Position numbers and translations under genes: made by a program. From NCBI GenBank assembly GCA_039927975.1, contig JBDSTZ010000142.1, forward strand, positions 1 through 28,794: DNA of 28,794 nt. Reading direction: 5' to 3'. Each line of letters starts with the position of its first letter. Position 1 is the first letter of the stretch. Under the pieces are notes generated by a model. The model ran no database searches. It worked only from the letters and a program-made list of their open reading frames with translations, and was not told the origin of the DNA. Source of the stretch: JBDSTZ01 sp039927975 (GTDB lineage: Bacteria; Pseudomonadota; Gammaproteobacteria; Burkholderiales; Burkholderiaceae_D). This document shows, piece by piece, positions 17,669 to 24,476 of this stretch.

Positions 17669-18661
17669 ATGAAGAAGAAGGTTCCAACCATCCGTGACGT
17701 CGCCGCGCTGGCCGGCGTATCGACCGCGACAGTGTCCAAATACGTCAATGGCGCGCAGCGATTCTCGCCGCCGGTCGAAGCGGCGATCAAGGCCGTCATC
17801 TCGCAGCTCGGCTATCGCTCCAATCCGCTGGCGCAATCGATGATCACCGGGCGCACCAAGACGATCGGCCTGTCGGTGCTCGACGTCAGCAATCCGCACT
17901 TCTCGAGCATCGTCAAGGGCGCCAACCGGGTCGCGCTGGCGCATGGCTACGCGCTGCTGCTGGTCGACTCGGACGAAACCCCGAGCCGCGAGCGGCCGCT
18001 GCTCGAAGCCTTGAGCCGGCGGGTCGACGGCATGATCGTCTTCTCGCGCATGCAGGAAGCGGAGATGGGCTGGATCGCGGAACTCGGCAAACCGCTGGTG
18101 ATGTTCGGCAGCCTGTCCGAATTGAAGCTGCCGACCGTGAGCAGCGACGAGCACCTGGGCGGCTACATGATCGCGCGCCACCTGGTCTCGCTGGGGCACA
18201 AGCGGGTGGCCTACCTGGGCTTTTCCAAATCGCGGCGCGACCAGGAACGCCTGGGCGGCGTGCGCGACTGCCTGACCGCGCATCAAATGGTGCCGACCGT
18301 GTTCGACGCCAAGGCGCCGTCGGCGGCCGAAGGGGAGCGCTTCTGTTCCTCGATCATGCTCGGCACCGGTCATCCGGACGCGCTGATCTGCTACAACGAC
18401 TTGATGGCGATGGGCTTCATGAAGACCGCGCAGACGCTCGGCTTCAAGGTGCCGGCCGATATCTCGGTGGCCGGCTTCGACAATATACAGTACGGTAACT
18501 ACACCAATCCGGCCCTGACCTCGGTCGACCTGCAGAGCGAATACATGGGCGCCTCGGCGATGGAAAAGCTGCTGGCGACGATCGCCGGCAAGCCCGCATC
18601 CGACGAGACCAAGATCGCGCCGCAACTGGTGCTGAGGGATTCGACGACCAGCCGGCTGTAG
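17669..18661 (+). CDS. LacI-family transcriptional regulator of uronate/pectin genes (inferred)
   Basis: A 330-residue LacI/GalR-type regulator. The start at 17669 (MKKKVPTIRDVA) gives the standard family N-terminus; an in-frame start 54 nt upstream would add an untypical tail. Residues 7-27 are the helix-turn-helix (TIRDVAALAGVSTATVSKYVNG), with Thr-Ala at the base-reading positions. A hinge helix follows (LGYRSNPLAQSM). Residues of about 63-325 are the periplasmic-binding-protein-like effector domain (TIGLSVLDVSNPHFSSIVKG, SRRVDGMIVFSR, ISVAGFDNIQYGNYTNPALTSVD). The effector may be a uronate or aldarate intermediate. It converges with garL across a strong terminator. CG-centred candidate operators at garL, garR, the gene at 24477 and its own promoter fit this regulator class. 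Confidence 0.9.
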   Translation: MKKKVPTIRDVAALAGVSTATVSKYVNGAQRFSPPVEAAIKAVISQLGYRSNPLAQSMITGRTKTIGLSVLDVSNPHFSSIVKGANRVALAHGYALLLVDSDETPSRERPLLEALSRRVDGMIVFSRMQEAEMGWIAELGKPLVMFGSLSELKLPTVSSDEHLGGYMIARHLVSLGHKRVAYLGFSKSRRDQERLGGVRDCLTAHQMVPTVFDAKAPSAAEGERFCSSIMLGTGHPDALICYNDLMAMGFMKTAQTLGFKVPADISVAGFDNIQYGNYTNPALTSVDLQSEYMGASAMEKLLATIAGKPASDETKIAPQLVLRDSTTSRL

Positions 18662-18677
18662 GCCGGACGCCGTCCAT

Positions 18678-18713
18678 AAAAAGCGCGCTGCCGTCCGGTA
18701 GCGCGCTTTTTTT
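18678..18713. terminator. bidirectional Rho-independent terminator between lacI-type gene and garL
   Basis: Stem AAAAAGCGCGCT / AGCGCGCTTTTTT with a 10-nt loop. The eight-pair GC-rich core lies at 18682-18689 and 18700-18707, extended by A-T pairs, with T-runs on both strands. It sits between two converging stop codons (18661 and 18730), so it can end both transcripts. Confidence 0.93.
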
Positions 18714-18729
18714 ATGCCGCTATCCGTCG

Positions 18730-19503
18730 CTAGCCGGCCCGCTTGAACGCGACGCAGCGCGCCAGCGTGGCGTCGGCGCCCTGGCGCAGCAGGCCGATGT
18801 CGGTGATCACCGCCACATAATCGAAGCCTGCCCGGATATACGCTTCCGACAGCTGCGGGTCGGCCATCAGGATGCCGATCGGCTTGCCGGCCGCGTGGCT
18901 GCGCGCCAGCACGTCCATGATCGCCGCCTGCACTTCCGGATGCTTGAAGTTCCCCAGGTGCCCCATCGCCGCCGCCAGGTCGGACGGCCCGATGAACAGG
19001 CCGTCGATGCCGTCGATGGCGGCGATCTTCTCCAGATTGTCGACCGCTTCGAGCGTCTCGATCTGCACCAGCAGGCAGACCTGCTCGTTGGCGTTGGCCA
19101 GGTAGCCGGCCTCGGTGCCGTAGTTGTTGGCGCGGGTCGCCAGCGACACCCCGCGCACACCCTGCGGCGGATAGCGCACCGCCGCCACCGCCTGGCGCGC
19201 CTGCGCTTCGTTGTCGACCATCGGCACCACCACCGTCTGCACGCCGGCGTCGAGCAGGCGCTTGATCTCCACCGTGTTGTTGTGACTGGCCCGCACCAGC
19301 GACGGCATGCCGCTCTGCTTGACGCTGCGCAGCTGCTCGATCACCATCGGCAGCTCGTTGGGCGAATGCTCGGTGTCGACCAGCACCCAGTCGTACGGGG
19401 TCTGGGTGATCACTTCGAGTACGCTGGTGTGGGCCAGCATGCTCCAGATGCCGATCATCTGGTCGCCGGCGCGCAATCGCTCCTTGAATTTATTTGCGGG
19501 CAT
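18730..19503 (-). CDS. garL: 5-keto-4-deoxy-D-glucarate aldolase (HpcH/HpaI family)
   Basis: A 257-residue class II aldolase of the HpcH/HpaI family. It should split 5-keto-4-deoxy-D-glucarate into pyruvate and tartronate semialdehyde using a divalent metal. Catalytic and metal positions are visible: H46 (VDTEHSPNEL), R71 (LVRASHNN), E149 (VQIETLEAVDN) and D175 (FIGPSDLAAAMGHLGN). YPPQGVRGVSLATRANNYGT fits GarL-type members. The start at 19503 follows AGGA at 7-nt spacing. Closely related aldolases act on 4-hydroxy-2-ketoheptanedioate (HpaI) or 2-keto-3-deoxy-L-rhamnonate (RhmA). The divergent garR-glycerate kinase operon makes the garL call much stronger. Expression is probably controlled by the operator at 19533-19540. 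Confidence 0.87.
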   Translation of the reverse strand: MPANKFKERLRAGDQMIGIWSMLAHTSVLEVITQTPYDWVLVDTEHSPNELPMVIEQLRSVKQSGMPSLVRASHNNTVEIKRLLDAGVQTVVVPMVDNEAQARQAVAAVRYPPQGVRGVSLATRANNYGTEAGYLANANEQVCLLVQIETLEAVDNLEKIAAIDGIDGLFIGPSDLAAAMGHLGNFKHPEVQAAIMDVLARSHAAGKPIGILMADPQLSEAYIRAGFDYVAVITDIGLLRQGADATLARCVAFKRAG

Positions 19504-19532
19504 GTGAGTTTCCTATAGTGAGAATGCATAAA

Positions 19533-19540
19533 AATCGTTT
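19533..19540 (-). promoter_or_regulatory. candidate LacI-type operator at garL
   Basis: On the minus strand the site reads AAACGATT, matching AAnCGnTT. It lies 4 nt downstream of the garL -10 box, where bound repressor would cover the transcription start. Confidence 0.5.
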
Positions 19541-19544
19541 TCCG

Positions 19545-19574
19545 AATGTAGCGCCGAACTTGGTCAACCGTCAA
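19545..19574 (-). promoter_or_regulatory. putative sigma-70 promoter of garL
   Basis: On the minus strand TTGACG (19574-19569, 5/6 match to the -35 consensus), an 18-nt spacer, then TACATT (19550-19545, 4/6 match to the -10). This would start transcription about 35 nt upstream of the garL ATG. Confidence 0.5.
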
Positions 19575-19678
19575 TACTTTTCGCTGCGAACGCGCACAAT
19601 ATTCAGGGTGCATAAAAAGTCCGATTCTCTTATGTCTTATAGCTTATCTTCATGAAATCGGTAACAGATCCAGATGCA

Positions 19679-19707
19679 TTTACACGCTGCATCAGATCAA
19701 TTAAGAT
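19679..19707 (+). promoter_or_regulatory. putative sigma-70 promoter of garR-glycerate kinase operon
   Basis: TTTACA (19679-19684, 5/6 match) is separated by exactly 17 nt from TAAGAT (19702-19707, 4/6 match). The predicted start falls about 60 nt before garR, inside the operator that follows. Confidence 0.55.
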
Positions 19708-19708
19708 G

Positions 19709-19722
19709 GGTAATCGATTAAT
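19709..19722. promoter_or_regulatory. candidate LacI-type operator at garR
   Basis: The site contains a perfect 10-bp palindrome TAATCGATTA (19711-19720) centred on CG and matching AAnCGnTT. It begins 3 nt after the -10 box. The same AATCGATT core occurs upstream of the gene at 24477-26417. Confidence 0.6.
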
Positions 19723-19773
19723 CATTTGAGCACAATGCCGGCAACGGCGACAACCACTTTTCAGGAGCAGGCA

Positions 19774-20664
19774 ATGGCAAAAATCGGCTTTATCGGACTC
19801 GGTGTGATGGGCACGCCCATGGCGCAAAAACTGCAGCAGGGCGGCCACACGCTGGCGGTCCACACCCGCACCAGGCCGCAGGAAGACCCGTTCGGCGGCA
19901 GCGCCACCTTCTGCGCTTCGGCCGCCGAAGTGACGCGCCAGTCCGAGATCGTGTTCCTGATGGTGCCCGACACCCCCGACGTCGAGCGCGTGCTGTTTGG
20001 CGAAAACGGCGTGGCCGAGGCGATCGGCGCCGGCAAGACCGTGGTCGACATGAGTTCGATCTCGCCGACCCGCACCAAGGATTTCGCCGAGCGCATTATC
20101 GCCCTCGGCGGCGACTACCTCGACGCGCCAGTCTCGGGCGGCGAAGTCGGCGCCAAGGCCGGCACCCTGACCATCATGGTCGGCGGCAGCGAAGCCGGCT
20201 TCGAGCGTCTGCGCCCTTACTTTGAACTGATGGGCAAGAACATCACCCACGTCGGCGACAACGGCGCCGGCCAGACCTGCAAGGTCGCCAACCAGATCAT
20301 CGTCGCGCTCAACATCCAGGCCGTCAGCGAAGCGCTGGTGTTCGCCTCCAAGGCCGGCGCCGATCCGGCCCGTGTGCGCCAGGCGCTGATGGGCGGCTTC
20401 GCTTCATCGCGCATCCTCGAAGTGCATGGCGAGCGCATGATCAAGCGCACCTTCAATCCGGGCTTCCGCATCGACCTGCACGCCAAGGACCTGAACCTGG
20501 CGCTGCAAGGCGCCAAGGAACTCGGCGTGGCGCTGCCCAACACCGCCACCGCGGCCCAGCTGATGCAGGTATGCCAGGCCAATGGCCTCGGCCAGAAGGA
20601 CCACTCGGCGCTGTGCCAGGCGGTCGAACTGATGGCCAAGCACCCGATCGCGGACGCAGAATGA
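19774..20664 (+). CDS. garR: 2-hydroxy-3-oxopropionate (tartronate semialdehyde) reductase
   Basis: A 296-residue beta-hydroxyacid dehydrogenase that reduces tartronate semialdehyde, the GarL product, to D-glycerate with NAD(P)H. The start at 19774 follows AGGAG and gives the usual N-terminus MAKIGFIGLGVMG, with the Rossmann GxGxxG at residues 8-13; an in-frame start 48 nt earlier would add an unneeded tail. The substrate loop DAPVSGGEVGAKAGTL (117-132) with S121 and the catalytic K170 in GAGQTCKVANQIIVALN are both present. GarR/GlxR paralogues and 3-hydroxyisobutyrate dehydrogenases share these motifs, but the adjacent garL and glycerate kinase genes favour this assignment. Its stop overlaps the next ATG. 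Confidence 0.93.
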   Translation: MAKIGFIGLGVMGTPMAQKLQQGGHTLAVHTRTRPQEDPFGGSATFCASAAEVTRQSEIVFLMVPDTPDVERVLFGENGVAEAIGAGKTVVDMSSISPTRTKDFAERIIALGGDYLDAPVSGGEVGAKAGTLTIMVGGSEAGFERLRPYFELMGKNITHVGDNGAGQTCKVANQIIVALNIQAVSEALVFASKAGADPARVRQALMGGFASSRILEVHGERMIKRTFNPGFRIDLHAKDLNLALQGAKELGVALPNTATAAQLMQVCQANGLGQKDHSALCQAVELMAKHPIADAE

Positions 20665-21941
20665 GCCAGGCCGCCACCGGATCGGATCAGGCCGAACAGC
20701 TGCTGCGCGATCTGTTCGGCAGCGCGGTCGAAGTGGTGCTGGCCGAACGCTGCATGCCGCCGCATCTGCCGGCGCCGCCGCGCGGACGCACCGTGGTGAT
20801 CGGCGCCGGCAAGGGCGCCGCCGCGATGGCCGCCGCGCTCGAAGCGCACTGGCCGGCGCCGCTCTCCGGCCTGGTGGTGACACGCTATGGCCACGGCGCG
20901 CCGACCAAATTTATCGAAGTGGTCGAAGCCTCGCATCCGGTGCCCGACGCCGCCGGCCAGCGCGCCGCCCAGCGCATGCTGGAGATGGTGCAGGGCCTCA
21001 CCGAAGACGACCTGGTGCTGTGCCTTATCTCGGGCGGCGGCTCGGCGCTGCTGACGGCGCCCGCGCCCTGCATGACGCTCGACGAAAAGCAGGAGCTCAA
21101 TCGCGCCCTGCTCAAGTCGGGCGCCACGATCGGCGAGATGAACTGCCTGCGCAAGCACCTGTCGACCATCAAGGGCGGCCGCCTCGCGCTGGCCTGTGCG
21201 CCGGCGCGGGTTGAAACGCTGCTGGTGTCCGACATTCCGGGCGACGACCCGGCGCTGATCGCCAGCGGACCAACCCTGACCGACGCCACCACCTGCGCCG
21301 ACGCGCTGGCGGTGGTCGACAAGTACCGCATCGCGGTGTCGGCCAAGGTGCGCGCCTGGCTGGAAAGCGGCGAGGGCGAGACGCCCAAGCCGGGCGACCC
21401 GCGCTTCGCCGGCCATCGCAGCACGGTGATTGCCAGCGCCCAGCACGCGCTGGAAGCGGCCGCCGCAAAGTCGCGCGCGCTCGGCTACCAGACCCACATC
21501 CTGTCCGACTCGATCGAGGGCGAGGCGCGCGACATTGCCCTGATGCACGCGGCGATGGTGCGCCAGATCGTCCAGCACGGCCAGCCGTTCAGCCGGCCGT
21601 GCATCCTGCTGTCGGGCGGCGAGACCAGCGTGACCATGCGCGGCAACGGGCGCGGTGGCCGCAACACCGAGTTCCTGCTGGCGCTGGCGATTGCGCTCGA
21701 CGGCCTGCCGGGCGTGCACGCGATCGCCTGCGACACCGACGGCATCGACGGCTCGGAAGACAATGCCGGCGCGGTGATCGGCCCCGACACGCTGGCGCGC
21801 GCGGCGCAGCTGGGCGTGCTGCCCAAGCAGTACCTGCACGAGAACGACGCCTGGGGCTTCTTCGACAAGCTGGACGACCTGGTGGTGATCGGGCCGACGC
21901 TCACCAACGTCAACGACTTCCGGGCGATTCTGATCAGCTGA
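20661..21941 (+). CDS. ttuD: type II glycerate kinase (GckA/TtuD, DUF4147-MOFRL)
   Basis: A 426-residue cytoplasmic kinase of the DUF4147/MOFRL type. It phosphorylates D-glycerate, generally to 2-phosphoglycerate in this family, feeding glycolysis. The ATG at 20661 overlaps the garR stop (ATGA), which decides the start. Visible motifs are VVIGAGKGAAAMA (45-57), LCLISGGGSALL, the KHLSTIKGGRLA segment, SDIPGDDPALIASGPT, LSGGETSVTMRGNGRGGRNTEFLLALAI and CDTDGIDGSEDNAGAVI in the C-terminal MOFRL domain. Coupling to garR completes the path from tartronate semialdehyde to central metabolism. E. coli uses an unrelated GarK kinase for this step; here the type II enzyme replaces it. Confidence 0.92.
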   Translation: MSQAATGSDQAEQLLRDLFGSAVEVVLAERCMPPHLPAPPRGRTVVIGAGKGAAAMAAALEAHWPAPLSGLVVTRYGHGAPTKFIEVVEASHPVPDAAGQRAAQRMLEMVQGLTEDDLVLCLISGGGSALLTAPAPCMTLDEKQELNRALLKSGATIGEMNCLRKHLSTIKGGRLALACAPARVETLLVSDIPGDDPALIASGPTLTDATTCADALAVVDKYRIAVSAKVRAWLESGEGETPKPGDPRFAGHRSTVIASAQHALEAAAAKSRALGYQTHILSDSIEGEARDIALMHAAMVRQIVQHGQPFSRPCILLSGGETSVTMRGNGRGGRNTEFLLALAIALDGLPGVHAIACDTDGIDGSEDNAGAVIGPDTLARAAQLGVLPKQYLHENDAWGFFDKLDDLVVIGPTLTNVNDFRAILIS

Positions 21942-21984
21942 ACCGGCTTACCTGGGCAGATCGGCGCCGAACGGCTAGTATGTC

Positions 21985-22004
21985 CTCCAACATGGATGCT
22001 GGAG
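21985..22004 (+). promoter_or_regulatory. inverted repeat covering the ribosome site of the TonB-C gene
   Basis: CTCCA (21985-21989) pairs with TGGAG (22000-22004), and CA/TG extend the stem past one mismatch around a 4-nt loop. The right arm contains the GGAG ribosome site for the ATG at 22011, so the hairpin could hide it. Confidence 0.45.
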
Positions 22005-22010
22005 ACGACG

Positions 22011-22436
22011 ATGTTCAGTGTGAAGAAGTGCAGCAAACCCTGGCTGGCAGCGGCGCTGTGCGTGCTGTCGCTGGCGGCGCAGGGCGCCGAGCCGACGGCG
22101 TCCTTGTTGCCCGGTTGCGCGATGCCCGACTATCCCCGCGCGTCGGCGATTCGTAACGAAACCGGCGCGGTCACGATCTCGCTGCTGGTGGGCGCCGACG
22201 GTCGTCCGACCGGTGACGCGAAGATCGTGAGGACGAGCGGGTATCGCGACCTTGACCGCGCTGCCTTGATTGGAATTTCGCGTTGCCGCTTCCAGCCCCC
22301 GGTCGTCGACGGCGCACCGGTCCCGGGCTGGGCCGAAGTCAAATACACGTGGGAGATCAACGGCCCGCGCGCCGCCCAGCTGAAACAGGAAGCGGCGGCG
22401 GCCTCGCCAAGTGTCGACAAGGCCGGCGGCCGCTAG
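22011..22436 (+). CDS. exported TonB C-terminal domain protein
   Basis: A 141-residue protein. The start at 22011 is chosen because GGAG lies 6 nt upstream; an in-frame ATG at 21996 is inside the inverted repeat. Residues 1-26 are a signal peptide (ending AQGA before EP). Residues of about 38-118 match the TonB C-terminal fold: YPRASAIRNETGAVTISLLVGADG, KIVRTSGYRDLDRAAL and CRFQPPVVDGAPVPGWAEVKYTW. Two cysteines in the mature part (C36, C92) could form a disulphide. It lacks the N-terminal anchor and Pro-rich spacer of true TonB, so it is a stand-alone periplasmic TonB-C protein rather than an energy transducer. Its partner is unknown. Confidence 0.86.
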   Translation: MFSVKKCSKPWLAAALCVLSLAAQGAEPTASLLPGCAMPDYPRASAIRNETGAVTISLLVGADGRPTGDAKIVRTSGYRDLDRAALIGISRCRFQPPVVDGAPVPGWAEVKYTWEINGPRAAQLKQEAAAASPSVDKAGGR

Positions 22437-22456
22437 CCCCGGCGGCGCCTCGGGGC
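22436..22456. terminator. possible hairpin between converging genes
   Basis: GCCCCG (22436-22441) and CGGGGC (22451-22456) form a 6-bp GC stem with a 9-nt loop, between the stop codons at 22436 and 22472. No T-run follows on either side, so it is at best a weak or factor-dependent terminator. Confidence 0.35.
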
Positions 22457-22471
22457 GTGCGCAGCGCGCGC

Positions 22472-23395
22472 CTAGACCGGCGTCAGCGCCGCCTCGCCGG
22501 CCAACACCCGAGCGATGTTGTCGAGCGCCAGGCGCAGCATCGCCTGCCGCGTTTCATTGGTGGCCGAGGCCACGTGCGGCGTGAGCACCGTGTTGGGCAG
22601 CGCAGTCAATGGCGAATCGGGCAGCGGCTCGGTCGCAAAGACGTCCAGCGCCGCGCCGCGAATCGTGCCGTTTTCCAGCGCCTCGGCCAGCGCCGGCTCA
22701 TCGACCACCGAACCGCGCGACACGTTCACCAGAAAACCATCCGGGCCCAGCTCCACCAGCACGCCCTGGTCGATCAGATTGCGGGTCGCCTCGCCGCCGC
22801 GGCAGCTGACGATCAGGATGTCCGCATGGCGCGCCAGCGTGACCGTATCGGGGAAAAATTGGTAGGGCACCGACTGCGGCGCCGAGCCGGTGTAGGCCAG
22901 CGTGACGCCGAACGGTTCGAGCCGGCGCGCGATGCCCTTGCCGATGCGGCCCAGGCCAACGATGCCGACCTTTTTGCCGGCCAGGCCGGTACTCATGCGA
23001 AAGGGCGCCTGGCGCCAGCTGCCGTCGCGCACATAGCGGTCGGCAGCCGGAATCTGGCGCAGCATCGACAGCAGGAGGCCGAGCGCCAGCTCGCACACCG
23101 CGTCATCCAGCACACCTGGCGTGTTGGTCACCACCACCTGCTGCGCGCGCGCGGCGTCGAGCGGAATGCCGTCGAAACCGACGCCGGACGTGGCGACCAC
23201 TTTCAGATTCGGCAGCCGCGCCAGCTGCTCGGCGGCGATGGTGCAGTTGCTGCGCGTGATGATGGCGCGGATCTGCAGGCGAAGCGCGTCGTCGGCCAGG
23301 ACCTCGGCCTCGGAACGCGCGGTGAATTGGGCGTCGATCATGGCTTGCAAGTCGTCGGGGAAGCTGCCAATCTGCAGAATGGATTCGGTCGTCAT
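22472..23395 (-). CDS. D-2-hydroxyacid dehydrogenase (glyoxylate/hydroxypyruvate reductase type)
   Basis: A 307-residue NAD(P)-dependent D-isomer 2-hydroxyacid dehydrogenase. The start at 23395 (MTTESILQIGSF) is chosen over a longer open frame because the family begins here and GAGAA precedes it. Visible features are VVATSGVGFDGIPLDAA, GLAGKKVGIVGLGRIGKGIARRLEPFG (the GxGxxG nucleotide site), VNVSRGSVVDEPAL with the substrate arginine, LDVFATEP with the catalytic glutamate, and LTPHVASAT with the catalytic histidine. The sequence fits the hydroxypyruvate/glyoxylate reductase branch. In context it may interconvert hydroxypyruvate or glyoxylate with D-glycerate or glycolate next to the GarR/glycerate kinase route; exact substrate unproven. 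Confidence 0.9.
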   Translation of the reverse strand: MTTESILQIGSFPDDLQAMIDAQFTARSEAEVLADDALRLQIRAIITRSNCTIAAEQLARLPNLKVVATSGVGFDGIPLDAARAQQVVVTNTPGVLDDAVCELALGLLLSMLRQIPAADRYVRDGSWRQAPFRMSTGLAGKKVGIVGLGRIGKGIARRLEPFGVTLAYTGSAPQSVPYQFFPDTVTLARHADILIVSCRGGEATRNLIDQGVLVELGPDGFLVNVSRGSVVDEPALAEALENGTIRGAALDVFATEPLPDSPLTALPNTVLTPHVASATNETRQAMLRLALDNIARVLAGEAALTPV

Positions 23396-23518
23396 GCGGT
23401 TCTCGTGGGCGCGGAAAAACCTGAGTCTACACTGGGGCGTGCACTTTTGCCTCCTTGACAAGGCCTCGCCGTCGCGCCGACCGATTAGAATGATCGCAGG
23501 AGCCACCAACGGAATACC

Positions 23519-23935
23519 ATGGACACCACACTGCTTGACGGGATCATTGACCTGCTGCGCACTCGCTTGCCTGGACTGCTGGCGGTGTACCTGTTCGGCA
23601 GCCACGCCAGCGGACATGCGGGACCGGACAGCGATATTGACCTGGCCGTGCTCGTCGACGGCAAGGTCACTACACTCGACTTGTGGAACCTGGCGCAGGA
23701 GCTGGCCTCGCGAGCCGATTGCGATGTCGATCTGCTCGACCTGCGCGCAGCGTCCACGGTCATGCAGTATCAGGTCATCACCAACGGCAAACGCATCTGG
23801 GAAAAAAATTCCGAACCGGCCTTGTACGAGTGTTATATCCTCAGCGAGAAGACGGCCCTGGATGAGGCGCGTGCCGGTCTGCTACTCGATATTCAACGCG
23901 AAGGTACTGTTTATGGCAAACCAGCCCGTCCTTGA
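23519..23935 (+). CDS. mntA: MntA-type nucleotidyltransferase antitoxin
   Basis: A 138-residue minimal nucleotidyltransferase. It carries the GSx10DxD active site (G27-S28, then D39 and D41, in LFGSHASGHAGPDSDIDLAV) and a third acidic strand DVDLLDL. In characterised MntA/HepT pairs the antitoxin transfers AMP groups from ATP onto a tyrosine of the HepT toxin and silences it. The next gene, overlapping by 23 nt, is HepT-like, which supports the antitoxin call rather than a free-standing transferase. The ATG at 23519 has GGAA 5 nt upstream. Confidence 0.9.
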   Translation: MDTTLLDGIIDLLRTRLPGLLAVYLFGSHASGHAGPDSDIDLAVLVDGKVTTLDLWNLAQELASRADCDVDLLDLRAASTVMQYQVITNGKRIWEKNSEPALYECYILSEKTALDEARAGLLLDIQREGTVYGKPARP

Positions 23936-24365
23936 CGACGTCATCGTCAACAAGATCGCCACCATCGAACGCTGCACCGCCCGTGCGCGCGAGGAATACC
24001 TGAAAGATCCCGCCAGTTTTGGTACGGATCACACCCGTCAGGACGCCGCAATACTAAACATTCAACGCGCATGCGAAGCCTCCCTCGATATTGGTCAGCA
24101 CCTGCTTCGCCGCGAGCGGCTCGGCAGTCCGCAAAGTGCGCGCGACGTGTTCACGCTGCTTGCATCCGCAGGGTGGGTCGACAGCGAGCTGGCCGATGTC
24201 ATGAAGCGCATGATCGGCTACCGCAACATCGCCGTGCACGACTATCTGGCACTGCAACTACCGATCACGGTCGCCATTCTCGAACACCATCTCGCTGATT
24301 TTGTCGCGTTCACGCATGCGATTATTCAACGGCACGCGGCGTCAAACAACCATCAACATGGCTGA
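23913..24365 (+). CDS. hepT: HepT-like toxin (HEPN-type ribonuclease)
   Basis: A 150-residue all-helical HEPN protein starting at 23913 inside the end of mntA. The RNase signature Rx4HxY is intact: R104-NIAV-H109-D-Y111 (GYRNIAVHDYLAL). The N-terminal helix has KIATIERCTARAREEYL, then AILNIQRACEASLDIGQHLL, all typical of HepT (DUF86). As the toxin it cuts RNA until AMPylated by MntA, with the target tyrosine expected in the same motif. Gene overlap ensures both are made together. The module may be part of mobile or defence content, but no integrase or repeats flank it here. Confidence 0.92.
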   Translation: MANQPVLDDVIVNKIATIERCTARAREEYLKDPASFGTDHTRQDAAILNIQRACEASLDIGQHLLRRERLGSPQSARDVFTLLASAGWVDSELADVMKRMIGYRNIAVHDYLALQLPITVAILEHHLADFVAFTHAIIQRHAASNNHQHG

Positions 24366-24389
24366 ACCCGGCCGTCTCCCTCCCATAGC

Positions 24390-24455
24390 CGGCGCGGTAA
24401 ACAGCATGCCTGTTTTGACCAAGCTACCCTGTGCCTGATGGGGACAACCGCGCCG
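24390..24455. other. nested inverted repeats between converging genes
   Basis: Perfect 9-bp arms CGGCGCGGT (24390-24398) and ACCGCGCCG (24447-24455) enclose a smaller hairpin AACAG-CATGC-CTGTT (24400-24414). This lies in the 111-nt gap between hepT and the gene ending at 24477, and could act as a bidirectional transcription barrier. No T-run is present after the outer arms. Confidence 0.45.
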
Positions 24456-24476
24456 TGACGACCTGTCGCGCGCGCC

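Noticed and set aside
23121..23912. Upstream extension of the hepT frame by 264 codons
   Set aside because: It overlaps mntA and the dehydrogenase in other frames; the HepT family starts at MANQPVLDD (23913).
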